A program made the position numbers and the translations under genes. The notes below the pieces were generated by a model that made no database searches, was not told where the DNA came from, and was given only the letters and a program-made list of their open reading frames with translations. Shown in pieces: positions 1-8,116 of a DNA stretch of 64,000 nt. Source of the DNA: a candidate division KSB1 bacterium (GTDB lineage Bacteria > Zhuqueibacterota > Zhuqueibacteria > Zhuqueibacterales > Zhuqueibacteraceae); assembly GCA_034506255.1 (NCBI GenBank), contig JAPDPX010000002.1, positions 62,001 to 126,000 of the forward strand, given 5' to 3'. Each line of letters opens with the position of its first letter. Positions within the stretch are counted from its first letter, which is position 1.

Positions 1-320
1 AGCAGGGGCACGCGATTCACCTGCCCCGCCTTGGCTTTCGCCCGGGGAGTAACCTCCAATGGTTGTTCGAAATCCCCTTCTGAAGCCAGTGCCGGAGTTT
101 CCTCTGCCACGGCACCCGCGCCCTTTGTCAGGCTTGTTGCGCCGCGCGCAGCACCGGTGTCATGCTTCTCGACCAGCGCAAATGCGTGGGCGCTGCCCTC
201 GCCGGAGGGGAGCAACATTCCCGGGGACAGGCCGGGGAGGTTGGTCGCCGTAGCGAAGTTGTAAAAGACGAGCAGCGACATCGTCCCAAGACCAGGTGCG
301 TGCAGACGGGAATCTTTCAT
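1..320 (-). CDS. 5' end of an unknown protein, runs off the window
   Basis: An open frame of 106 codons starts at an ATG at 320 and stays open to the window edge, so only the N-terminal part is visible. An AAGGGA ribosome-binding site lies a few bases upstream of the ATG. Residues 14-26 are weakly hydrophobic (MSLLVFYNFATAT) and could be part of a short export signal; the rest is rich in Ala, Gly, Glu and Lys with no motif I recognise. It is on the same strand as the next gene (DUF4384-type) but 426 bases downstream of it. No function can be given. It could be a chance open frame in GC-rich DNA, so confidence is moderate to low. Confidence 0.4.
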   Translation of the reverse strand, partial: MKDSRLHAPGLGTMSLLVFYNFATATNLPGLSPGMLLPSGEGSAHAFALVEKHDTGAARGATSLTKGAGAVAEETPALASEGDFEQPLEVTPRAKAKAGQVNRVPL

Positions 321-746
321 GATGCCATTCCCTTTGTGAAAAAGGCTCAACTCGAATGTTCCTCGCTTGTAGAAATGGATTTCCTGCGCTCCCCCGAACA
401 CTTCATTGAAAACCCCGGAAAAACGGCACCGGCAGCGAGAATATCGCCAGCGGCGGCGCGGTTGGAGGCTCTTGACCAGCACTTGGTCTAAAAACAAAAA
501 TCCGCCATCCCAATATGGAGCCCAGGCGCGCAGAGGTTTCAAATTGAGAAGGCGGATTGATGTAAGCAAAGCCGTCAATCGCAGGGAGCTGTGAAGCCTC
601 ACCTACCCGATGACGGTCCCACAGTAGAGGATTTTTTCGAAATTGTCAAGGTGAGATTTCGGACCGGCTCCCGTCGCGACCAGCACAATTCCGTTGTCCA
701 GTCCTTGTGAGTTGCAAGGGTAATTCAGGCAAAAGGACTGCGCCTG
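321..746. other. intergenic stretch, nothing recognised
   Basis: Short open frames here have no recognisable protein character. Short complementary words (aatccgcc near 492 and ggcggatt near 552) are too far apart and too short to call a structure. Confidence 0.4.
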
Positions 747-1619
747 TCAGTTGCGCTCACGGCTTTTGGCGTTGCGCTGCCTGTCCGTTGCACGGCCGGT
801 AGGCGGCGGCGTCTTCTGTTTTCCTGGCGTTAAGAAATCCGGACGAGAGAGCTTTGCAGGAACGCTGACGGTATCACGGGGTTTGCTGCGCAACTCTGGC
901 ACAGGTTGGTGTTGTGGTTCGAACGCGTTCACACCCGCGCTGCCCGGGGACCGGCCAAACAAAGGTGGCGTCAATGCAGGCTGCTTTGCTCTTGCTGAAA
1001 AAGCGCGGGATGGTTGCCCAGCCTGCACCGGGCGGGTTGAATCGCCAGTCTCCTGCGCCAAACCGGGCGGCAAACCAAAGGGAATCGCGGCGACCGCGAA
1101 TGCCGGCCGTGCGGAGATGCCCAGTCGGTATTGCATGTCCGCTTCCAAATCTGCGATCACCCGTTGCGGATCCGGCGCTGTACCTGTCAAATTGCCCCTG
1201 CCGGAGGACAAACCCTGTGCACGCAAGGCCTGCTCCACCCAGGGGACGATATGCGTCGCGCGTGCCGTGAAAATGGCGCCCACATAGGCGTTGCCGGCCA
1301 TGCTTTCATACTGCAGGCGCACATCCTCCGCCAATTCCTGCAGCCGGTAGCTCCGGCCGGCCTCCAGCGCCCGCCAGCAGTGATGGGGTTTGGGATAGAG
1401 AATTTCGAAGCCGCCGGTGGAAGTGACTTGATACAACGTCAGGTAGCCGCGGCTGCTGGTGCGAATGGTCAAATCGATTTCACCCCCGCCCGCAGGTTCG
1501 GCTGCCGGCCGCGGTTGTGCGGTGATTTCCACCTGCGCCGCGTTGCGGGATTGCGCGCCTGCGCCGAGCCAGCCGGTCAGCACCGCGGCAAGGGTGAAGG
1601 TCAGCATGCTTCGGTTCAC
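747..1619 (-). CDS. secreted DUF4384-like protein
   Basis: 290 residues from a GTG start at 1619, supported by a GGAG about 10 bases upstream; an in-frame ATG four codons later is the alternative. The N-terminus (MNRSMLTFTLAAVLTGWLGAGAQ) is a signal peptide. Residues about 30-130 (EIDLTIRTSSRGYLTLYQVT, then a hydrophilic loop with ILYP) resemble the DUF4384 beta-sandwich found in bacterial surface proteins and as a partner of kinases and caspase-like proteins. The last 120 residues are low-complexity, Pro/Arg/Lys-rich and probably disordered. A nested hairpin lies in its 5' region at 1658-1729. The role is unknown; a periplasmic or cell-surface location is inferred from the signal peptide. 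Confidence 0.7.
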   Translation of the reverse strand: MNRSMLTFTLAAVLTGWLGAGAQSRNAAQVEITAQPRPAAEPAGGGEIDLTIRTSSRGYLTLYQVTSTGGFEILYPKPHHCWRALEAGRSYRLQELAEDVRLQYESMAGNAYVGAIFTARATHIVPWVEQALRAQGLSSGRGNLTGTAPDPQRVIADLEADMQYRLGISARPAFAVAAIPFGLPPGLAQETGDSTRPVQAGQPSRAFSARAKQPALTPPLFGRSPGSAGVNAFEPQHQPVPELRSKPRDTVSVPAKLSRPDFLTPGKQKTPPPTGRATDRQRNAKSRERN

Positions 1620-1657
1620 TTTTTCAAACTCCAGGAGAACTTCAACATGACAACATA

Positions 1658-1729
1658 AGCGGAAGACAGCCTCTATGATCTGAAGTTGATTGGTTCAGAG
1701 ATGCCGGCCTGTACGTGCTGTCTTCCGCT
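1658..1729. other. nested inverted repeat (13-bp outer stem)
   Basis: AGCGGAAGACAGC at 1658-1670 is perfectly complementary to 1717-1729. Inside the 46-base loop a second stem pairs TCTGAA (1679-1684) with TTCAGA (1694-1699). No T-run follows on either strand, so it is not a standard intrinsic terminator. It sits about 40-110 bases upstream of the minus-strand gene starting at 1619, so a structured 5' leader is possible. The remaining bases of the 1620-2057 gap show nothing else. Confidence 0.6.
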
Positions 1730-2057
1730 GCATGCCACACGATGGGCGGTTGATATTGCGGTGTAATATCACCAACCCATTCACCGACATGCAAGGCACA
1801 TGCCATGCGCCAACTTTCCTGGCATTTTCGTTACCGCGGTCAAACCCGGAATCCCGCTTTTGCCGGCGCACACCACTCCGGGCAACTAGTCACTGATTTT
1901 CAAGACCTAAGCACCGGGACAGCGAACGCTGTTTCGCTTTGGTCAAGAGCTCGGGTTGACCATGCAGTTTTACCGCGGATTGCTGCACTCCCTTTGCCAT
2001 CCCCGTCTGTGGTGATCCTACTCAATCATTGGCAAGCCGCTTGCCATGTGCGAGTCA

Positions 2058-3005
2058 TCATTTTCTGGCTGCGGCGTTTTGCATGAGCAGGTCCACCACT
2101 TCGTAGGGCGAGAGGCCGTTTTCGTGAAAATTGCGCAAATGATCCTGCAAAAGCTGCTCGGCACGGGCATCCCAAAACTCCTGCTGCAAGCGGCGTATGA
2201 CCAATTCGCGAATCATGATTTCGCGGCGGTGGCGGCGCTTGACATGAAGCTGGCCCTGCCGCTCGAGGAACTCACGATGCGCGGTCACTTGTTGCCAAAT
2301 TTCCTCCAGCCCCCTGCCTTCCGAGGCCGTGGCCGCCACCACCGGTGGCTGCCAGGGTGCGGGCGGACGCAGATGCAAAATCGTCTGCAGCTCGTGCAGT
2401 GCGCGTGCGGCGCCGGCGCGATCCGATTTGTTCATCACAAAAATATCGGCGATTTCCATCAGACCGGCTTTCATGGCCTGCACGGCATCGCCACTCTCCG
2501 GCACCAGCACCACGATTACGGTGTCCGCGGTTTCGACGATATCCAGCTCCGACTGGCCGACCCCGACGGTTTCGTAGATGACGAAGTCCTTGCCGAAGGC
2601 GTCCAGCACATCGCCGGCTTCCTGCGCCTTTTGTGAGAGACCGCCGAGCGAGCCGCGGGTGGCCATGCTGCGGATAAACACTCCGGGATCGACGCTGATA
2701 TCGGCCATGCGCACACGATCGCCGAGCAGGGCGCCGCCGGTAAACGGGCTGGAGGGATCCACCGCCACGATGCCGACGGTGAAGTTCTGGCGGCGCAGCA
2801 GCTTGGTGAGTTCATCCACGATGGTGGATTTACCGGCGCCCGGCGGGCCGGTGATGCCCAGGCGATAGGCTTTGCCGACGCGGCCGTAGACCGCGTGCAG
2901 CAGCTCCGCCACCCCCGGCGTTTCGTTCTCCACCGCTGAAATGACCTTGGCCAGCGCCCGGCGTGAGCCGGCAAAGAATGATTCGAGCAGAACAGAAGGC
3001 TGCAT
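2058..3005 (-). CDS. meaB: MeaB/ArgK-family G3E GTPase, methylmalonyl-CoA mutase chaperone
   Basis: 315 residues, the usual length of the family. It has a P-loop GPPGAGKST at residues 53-61, VAVDPSSPFTGGALLGDR (a family signature), the switch segment YETVGVGQSE and the base-specificity motif NKSD. MeaB gates cofactor loading and protects adenosylcobalamin-dependent methylmalonyl-CoA mutase; the mutase genes are not in this window. Cytoplasmic. The next gene on the same strand (glycosyltransferase, upstream) ends 33 bases before this start, so the two may be co-transcribed although they are functionally unrelated. No strong ribosome-binding site is visible before the ATG at 3005. Confidence 0.93.
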   Translation of the reverse strand: MQPSVLLESFFAGSRRALAKVISAVENETPGVAELLHAVYGRVGKAYRLGITGPPGAGKSTIVDELTKLLRRQNFTVGIVAVDPSSPFTGGALLGDRVRMADISVDPGVFIRSMATRGSLGGLSQKAQEAGDVLDAFGKDFVIYETVGVGQSELDIVETADTVIVVLVPESGDAVQAMKAGLMEIADIFVMNKSDRAGAARALHELQTILHLRPPAPWQPPVVAATASEGRGLEEIWQQVTAHREFLERQGQLHVKRRHRREIMIRELVIRRLQQEFWDARAEQLLQDHLRNFHENGLSPYEVVDLLMQNAAARK

Positions 3006-3038
3006 GCGTGTTGGATTCCAGCTTGGTTGTGCCGTGTT

Positions 3039-3872
3039 TCAGCGCACGGCCGCATTTTTTTCCAGTTCCCACAACTTGGCGTATTTCGTGAAGACATACG
3101 CACTCGACAGGCAGGCGAGGATGAAACCGGGCAGGCCGTCGAGAAAACCGGTTTTGAACACATACATGCGCAAAAACATCCATGGCGGCCGGAACAACAA
3201 ATCCCACCAATGGAAGCGCCGGCCGCTTTGCTGCAGCTCTTCGGCGGCCAGGGAGGTGTAGCGGTTGAATTTCTCGAAGTAATGCCGCAGGTCGCGATCA
3301 GTGTAGTGCAGGAGATGGTTCTGCAACCGGCCGATCCTGCCGCGGACTTCCACGCCCTCGTGAATGCGGCGATGGTTGAAGTCCGCCAGCTCGCGGCGGA
3401 ACAGTCGCACAACATGGCCGGGATACCAGCCGCCGTGCATTATCCAGCGGCCCAGGAAGTTCGCCAGGCGCGGCAGCTCGTAGGCGGCACACGCCGGCGT
3501 GCCGGAGAGCAGGGCGCAAATTTCCTCGCGCAGTTCCACCGGCACACGCTCATCGGCGTCAACCCACAGCACCCATTCGCCATGGCACTGTTCCAGTGCA
3601 AACTGCCTGGCCGCGGCATAGCCCTGCCATTTGCGCACGAAAACCTTGTTGGTAAATTTGTGCGCCAGGGCGGCGGTGTTGTCCTCGCTCTCGGCATCCA
3701 CCACGATGATCTCCTGCACCCAATGCAATGAAGCCAGACATTCCTGAATGTTGCCGGCCTCGTTTTTGGTGATCACCAGGGCCGAGAGGCGAATGCGGTC
3801 TTCGCCGAGTGTGATCGGCAACAACCGGCTGGCGGGTTCAGCCGTGATCGTTTCCGCTGGGGGTGTGCTCAT
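3039..3872 (-). CDS. family 2 glycosyltransferase, LPS-core type
   Basis: 277 residues. The GT-A nucleotide-sugar fold is clear: LSALVITKNEAGNIQECLAS near the N-terminus, IIVVDAESEDNT, the acidic DADER metal-binding motif (DXD-like) and the C-terminal segment with RRIHEGVEV and a TM-like helix before the end. This layout matches the WaaE/KdtX group of family 2 enzymes that add sugars to the LPS inner core. Acts at the cytoplasmic face of the inner membrane. It is followed at 33 bases by meaB. The sugar donor and acceptor cannot be read from the sequence. The start at 3872 has no obvious ribosome-binding site. Confidence 0.88.
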   Translation of the reverse strand: MSTPPAETITAEPASRLLPITLGEDRIRLSALVITKNEAGNIQECLASLHWVQEIIVVDAESEDNTAALAHKFTNKVFVRKWQGYAAARQFALEQCHGEWVLWVDADERVPVELREEICALLSGTPACAAYELPRLANFLGRWIMHGGWYPGHVVRLFRRELADFNHRRIHEGVEVRGRIGRLQNHLLHYTDRDLRHYFEKFNRYTSLAAEELQQSGRRFHWWDLLFRPPWMFLRMYVFKTGFLDGLPGFILACLSSAYVFTKYAKLWELEKNAAVR

Positions 3873-4045
3873 GCGGTCGGTAAAAACGGATCACTGACTT
3901 CGAGTCCTGTTGGAATGCCGTGGCAATGGCCTGGTTGCAGCCGCAGCAATTTCGCAAAAGTTGGCACCTTCTGACACGGGGGCATTTCAACATCCCATGC
4001 CAGGGCCGTGGCGCGGACTGCCAGCCCGATGCTGTCAACTTTTTC

Positions 4046-4385
4046 GAAGCGATAAAATCCAAAAGCCAGGACACACAAGGACGCGGAGCCGCGGGGGCTT
4101 CGCAAAGGGTAACCGTTCCGCCACGGTTTGACCGTGGCTTTATTCTGCGATCCTGCCGATGCGCTCTGCAGGGATGCCACGACCAAGCCGTGGCAGATCA
4201 AAAAGCGGACAGAACTGTCACCACGAAGGTTATCGAACCACGCAACCCGCCAAGAGCACGAGGGAAAATTTTACGGCCATGATGAACTTTGTGGTGATGA
4301 GGCTCGTGTGTGGCAATTCCTGCAGAAAAATTCTTTGCCTCGCGGCGACTTTGTGTTTGTTTTTGTCCACGCATTTTATCGCTTC
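4046..4385. repeat. diverged inverted repeat pair in intergenic DNA
   Basis: GAAGCGATAAAAT at 4046-4058 is the exact complement of ATTTTATCGCTTC at 4373-4385. Similarity extends at lower identity on both sides: translated in the matching frames both copies read FYRF followed by a related I-G-L segment. Both copies lie in the gene-free interval between the family 2 and family 9 glycosyltransferases. The arms look like two decayed copies of one element in opposite orientation. Confidence 0.5.
4121..4195. repeat. two adjacent short perfect palindromes
   Basis: CCACGGT-TTG-ACCGTGG occupies 4121-4137 (7-bp stem, 3-base loop). TGCCACG (4175-4181) pairs with CGTGGCA (4189-4195) over a 7-base loop. 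Both share the CCACG/CGTGG arm sequence, suggesting members of one small palindromic repeat family. They lie between the arms of the diverged inverted repeat and have no gene attached. Confidence 0.5.
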
Positions 4386-4657
4386 AAAAATGCCGGCAAC
4401 ATTGGCCTTCCAGCATGCCGGCAGACAACATTTTTCCGCTGTGTTTCCTCTGAGAATAACTTTTGTGCCTGAATTTTGTACCCAGATTGATCTCCTCTGC
4501 GAAAAACGCCGCTTTGATCGCGACGGCCAACCACCCAAGCGGGGTACATAAAAAATTTTGCAGGCCAACGTGCTGTTAACTCCAGTAAAGCTGCACTTCA
4601 CACACGCCATTTCTTCCGGGCAACAGCAAACCGGCATGCAAAATTCAGGTATTGCAA

Positions 4658-4821
4658 ACCCCGTCAGGGGTAAAAAATGTATAGAACGGAAACATGCTCC
4701 ACCCAGAAACCCTGTAAGGGTGAAATGTTAATCGGGCTGGTCCGCATGTCACCTCTGACGGGGTTGGGGTGTTCTGGCATGGGCGTGTTTATAAGCATTT
4801 CACGCCTTTGGCGTTGAGCGA
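4658..4821. repeat. cluster of four REP-like palindromic repeats
   Basis: Four short hairpins share a conserved flank. Copy 1, ACCCC-GTCA-GGGGT at 4658-4671; copy 2, ACCCT-GTA-AGGGT at 4709-4721 followed by GAAATGTTAAT; copy 3, in reverse orientation, at 4751-4764 (ACCCCGTCAGAGGT on the minus strand, then GACATG); copy 4, reverse, at 4802-4814 (ACGCC-AAA-GGCGT on the minus strand, then GAAATGCTTATAA). The common pattern is hairpin + GAAATG + AT-rich tail. The hairpin bases change while pairing is kept, as expected of a structured repeat. No transposase gene is nearby. Confidence 0.65.
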
Positions 4822-4907
4822 TTTGCCATCCACGTGTAGATCAATGTCCGGGTGCAGCTCGTCGTGCGGGCCACTCAGTCCAATCGCTCAGTTTAGGTTT
4901 ATGTTCG

Positions 4908-6119
4908 TCACAGGGCGGGCGGTACACCCTGACTGACCGGCCGGCGCGCAGGCATGTGGCGGGCGAGCTGGCGCCGCGCTTCGTGCACCCCCGCCACAAT
5001 CCACTCCGGCTGGAATTCCGTCACGCAAATCGGGCCGTGTGGCAGATCGCAGGCTTTTTTCCAGCACGGCGCACAGGGCAACTCGCGGATGATCTTGACG
5101 CCACGGTCGTAGAGATCAATTTCCGCCGCACAGGACAATCCAAACCAGGCTACTACATGCTTTTTCAGTCCGATCGCGAGATGCATCCCCAAACTGTCGC
5201 CGCTCACCACGATGTCCGCGAGATTCTCCAGCACGATGCCCTGGCGCAGGCCGAGGGTCGTGGGCGTGGGCAAGGCCAGGCCGTCGCACAACGCGGCGAG
5301 GCGTTGATTGCGTTCGGTATCTTCCCGGCCCCCCAGCAAAATGATCCTGGCGCGCGGCAATTCGGTCGCAAGTTGCCGGATCGCTGCCGCCTGGGTTTCG
5401 AGTTCCAGTTTCTTTAATGGAAAAAGTGTCGAACAGCCGGTGTTGAAGCCGATGACCAGCTCAGCCTCCTGCAGCCCCAGTTCCCGGCGCCAGCGTGCGG
5501 TGGCGGCCTGTTCCTCGGCCGTCAAGTGCAGAACATATTCGTCACGGCGATACTCGAGCTCCCACGTCTGCGCCAGGATGTCGTTGCCGGTGCGCCGGTT
5601 CTCACGGAATTTGAAATGATCGTCGATGCCCAGGCGGTAACTGTACTCGGCGCCGGCATTGAGCGGCACGATGGCACCGTTTTCATTCAACCCGAAGCCG
5701 CGCTTGCCGGCCGCCTGCACCAGATTCATGAAAGCCGCGGCCGGCCGGCTTTTGTCGGCATTCAGGGCGATCTCGAAACGCTGCTGCAGCAGCACCATGC
5801 GGTTCTCCTCATTCCACTCGACGAGATGATCGATGAAAGGATTGTGTTGCAGCAGCGGCACGGCATTCGGCCGGGTGATCCAGGTTATGTGGCAGTCCGG
5901 GTAAGCGCGCTTGAGGGCGGGCAACTGCGCGGTGGTGGCCAGCACGGTGCCGAGTGCATCGAGATTTACGATTAAAATCCGCGTGCCCATGGCGATACGG
6001 TCCTGGCAGCCGGCGCACAATTTGTAAGGGACACACGGTTTGTAGCCGGAAAACAGGCGGCAATCCGGTATGATCGCCGGGCTGGAATAGCAGGGACTCG
6101 AAGACACGTTGGAGGTCAT
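4908..6119 (-). CDS. family 9 glycosyltransferase (heptosyltransferase-like)
   Basis: 403 residues. After a 46-residue N-terminal extension comes the GT-B start ILIVNLDALGTVLATTAQLP, then HITWITRP, a nucleotide-sugar domain with IGFNTGCSTLFPLKKL and ILLGGREDTERN, and the ADP-heptose-binding-like VVSGDSLGMHLAIGLKK. Enzymes of this family transfer heptose or related sugars to the LPS core. The extension has four cysteines (C20, C29, C35, C38; pattern C-x8-C-x5-C-x2-C), and a second group near the C-terminus (CAPCWKKAC...C) could form another site; metal binding is an inference. Start at 6119 has no clear ribosome-binding site, so an internal start such as M44 is possible, but the cysteine extension recurs in related proteins I know and supports the long form. 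Confidence 0.85.
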   Translation of the reverse strand: MTSNVSSSPCYSSPAIIPDCRLFSGYKPCVPYKLCAGCQDRIAMGTRILIVNLDALGTVLATTAQLPALKRAYPDCHITWITRPNAVPLLQHNPFIDHLVEWNEENRMVLLQQRFEIALNADKSRPAAAFMNLVQAAGKRGFGLNENGAIVPLNAGAEYSYRLGIDDHFKFRENRRTGNDILAQTWELEYRRDEYVLHLTAEEQAATARWRRELGLQEAELVIGFNTGCSTLFPLKKLELETQAAAIRQLATELPRARIILLGGREDTERNQRLAALCDGLALPTPTTLGLRQGIVLENLADIVVSGDSLGMHLAIGLKKHVVAWFGLSCAAEIDLYDRGVKIIRELPCAPCWKKACDLPHGPICVTEFQPEWIVAGVHEARRQLARHMPARRPVSQGVPPAL

Positions 6120-6305
6120 GCGAAAAACTTACGGCATCACGGTCTGAAGTGCAAGCGGAAATTCGCCGTCGTGCGCCGCGATTTTCCGCTTGAATGCCAG
6201 CAGAGATTTTTTGACCTTGCGCCAAGCGGTTGTGCGTTGGGATTCATTCAGAGTTGCTGCCATTGCATCAATCAAAGGAGAAATCTCTTGCAACCCACCG
6301 GAAAG

Positions 6306-7226
6306 ATGCTCCGTGCGTGCGCAAATGCGATACTGCTGGCGGCAGCCGCCCTCGCTTTCGGCCAGGAGACGGCAGGCTTCAGCGCCGGCACGGTGCTGGT
6401 CATCACACACGGCATTACGGCGAACGGCGTGGTCACGCGCGCGTGGCATGCGGCGATTCGCGGCCGGCATGATCCCGAGTTGCTGCCGCAGGTTCTCGCC
6501 GGCAAGCCAAAATGGTCGCAAGCAGAAGCGGACTGGGCGAATCTGATTCACCGCCGGGCGGTGGCCTGGCCCGCGATGATCGATTCGTTGCGCATTCCCT
6601 TCGTGAACCTCCCGCCGCCTGGTACGATTGCAATTCTGCTGGGCAATCGCGGCGGCGAAGATGCTTTTCTCTTCGCCGATTCGATCATCTGCTTCGACTT
6701 GCACAAGCTGCAGCGTCAGTACGGCCCGGCCACGGCTGCCGCCAATCACGACAAGATCGACAGATTGTTCGCGCATGAATTTACCCATGTTTTGCACAAA
6801 GCCTGGCGCCGGCAGAAAGGCTTGATCCTGCAATCGCCGTTCGAGGCGGCCTTGTGGGAATGCCTCACTGAGGGGTTGGGCAACTATCGTTCGCTTTCCA
6901 GCAAATGGCTGAGTGCAGGAGGGGAATTGACGCCGCATGCGCAGGAAGTGCTGGCCCGGCTGCAACCCATTTTGGTCGAGCGCTTGGCGGCATTGGCGCA
7001 GGCGAGGCCGGAGGAATCCGGCGCGCTCATGAAGGGCCTTTCCAGCGGGCCCTTTGATCAGAAGTGGGGCGCATTACCGGTGGCGCTTTGGCTCGCTCAG
7101 GAAGCCCGGGGAGATGAACGCAATCTGCGCCAGTGGGTGGAGGCGGGGCCGCCGGGCGTTCTGCAGCTCGCGCAAAAATATCTTCCGGCCTCTCTCAAAA
7201 AAAAGATGCCGGCGAACAGTCGGTAG
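6306..7226 (+). CDS. secreted HExxH zinc metallopeptidase, gluzincin-like
   Basis: 306 residues from the ATG at 6306, chosen because it begins a classic signal peptide (MLRACANAILLAAAALAFGQ); an upstream frame extension lacks one. The zinc motif is HEFTHVLH with H157, E158 and H161, and the third ligand is probably E189 in LTEGLGNY, matching the HExxH...EGLA pattern of the peptidase-MA/DUF2268 gluzincins. Predicted to act in the periplasm or outside the cell; the substrate is unknown. It stands alone on the plus strand, diverging from the glycosyltransferase at 6119 and converging on the lipoprotein gene at 7273. Confidence 0.75.
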   Translation: MLRACANAILLAAAALAFGQETAGFSAGTVLVITHGITANGVVTRAWHAAIRGRHDPELLPQVLAGKPKWSQAEADWANLIHRRAVAWPAMIDSLRIPFVNLPPPGTIAILLGNRGGEDAFLFADSIICFDLHKLQRQYGPATAAANHDKIDRLFAHEFTHVLHKAWRRQKGLILQSPFEAALWECLTEGLGNYRSLSSKWLSAGGELTPHAQEVLARLQPILVERLAALAQARPEESGALMKGLSSGPFDQKWGALPVALWLAQEARGDERNLRQWVEAGPPGVLQLAQKYLPASLKKKMPANSR

Positions 7227-7272
7227 AAAATTTACTGTGACTTTGAAACTAACGCCACGCTGCCGCTGCCTC

Positions 7273-8106
7273 TCAGCGCTGTCCCGCACCAATTTGTGAT
7301 GGGACTTCGAAGATGGTGCTGTCCACCTCGGCCGCCGCCATGATGTTGGTGAAAACAATACGGCGATTGCTGCCTTCCATCTTTCGCTCTGTCGCCAGCT
7401 TGAACTCGCCGAAATCCTGCCAGTTTTCCCACACTGCCGCGACCGGGGTGGCGCCGGCGACCGGCATGTATTCCCAGCGCCGGAGCAGGTAGGTGGCGGG
7501 ATCTATGAAGAGGCGATAAACATTGTCCGGCGTCAAACCGACCCTCTCAATAAAACTCAAACGCAAAACCTCATAGCGCACACCCTGCACTTCCTGCGTG
7601 CCTTCATATTGCAGGCGGGCGCCGGGATCCATCAGTTTGAAGGGGCACAGCAGCCAGTAGGTGTCGTTGATAAAGCGTGAGTAGGCCATGCCGAGCAGGC
7701 TGTGGGCTTCTTCCACGCCGGCGCGCCGGCCGTTGGTGAACACGGCACCCTCCTGCTGTGAGTTGAGATTGAAATAGACCACGATCTGATCCTGGCCCAG
7801 GCGGCCGGCCAGGCGATAGCGGTTCGTCTGGCGATCCCAATCGTGACTCCAATCCACGATGATGCCGGTGTCTGATTGCACCGTGTAGTGAAAGGAAAGT
7901 TGTTTGACTTGTGCGAGTTTTTCACTGCCAACCGCCCGGCTTATTTCCCGGGCGATGCGCACGGCGGCGGAGTCTGATTGCGAGGGATCAAAGGCGAGCG
8001 CATAAGACTTGTTTGGTTGCTCCGGCCGGGGCTCCGGCTGGCAGGCCGGCAGCAAAAGGCTGGCAAGCATGAGCACTGCCGTCGGGGTGCGACAAAATCC
8101 TTTCAT
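7273..8106 (-). CDS. lipoprotein, LolA/DUF6503-like beta-barrel fold suspected
   Basis: 277 residues from the ATG at 8106, which has AAGGAAG upstream and starts a lipoprotein signal (lipobox LLLPAC, cysteine near residue 22). The mature part alternates beta-strands with segments such as SFHYTVQSDTGIIVDW, YRLAGRLGQDQIVVYFNL and VYRLFIDPATYLLRRWEYMP, the pattern of LolA/LppX-type half-barrels grouped as DUF6503. This assignment is by pattern only. The start lies 10 bases downstream of the stop of the HEAT/cyclophilin lipoprotein, so the two form an operon and probably work together at the outer membrane. Confidence 0.6.
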   Translation of the reverse strand: MKGFCRTPTAVLMLASLLLPACQPEPRPEQPNKSYALAFDPSQSDSAAVRIAREISRAVGSEKLAQVKQLSFHYTVQSDTGIIVDWSHDWDRQTNRYRLAGRLGQDQIVVYFNLNSQQEGAVFTNGRRAGVEEAHSLLGMAYSRFINDTYWLLCPFKLMDPGARLQYEGTQEVQGVRYEVLRLSFIERVGLTPDNVYRLFIDPATYLLRRWEYMPVAGATPVAAVWENWQDFGEFKLATERKMEGSNRRIVFTNIMAAAEVDSTIFEVPSQIGAGQR

Positions 8107-8116
8107 GGCTGCTTCC

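Noticed and set aside
4658..4821. CRISPR array
   Set aside because: The repeats are short palindromes in both orientations with unequal spacing, not direct repeats with regular spacers, and no cas gene is near.
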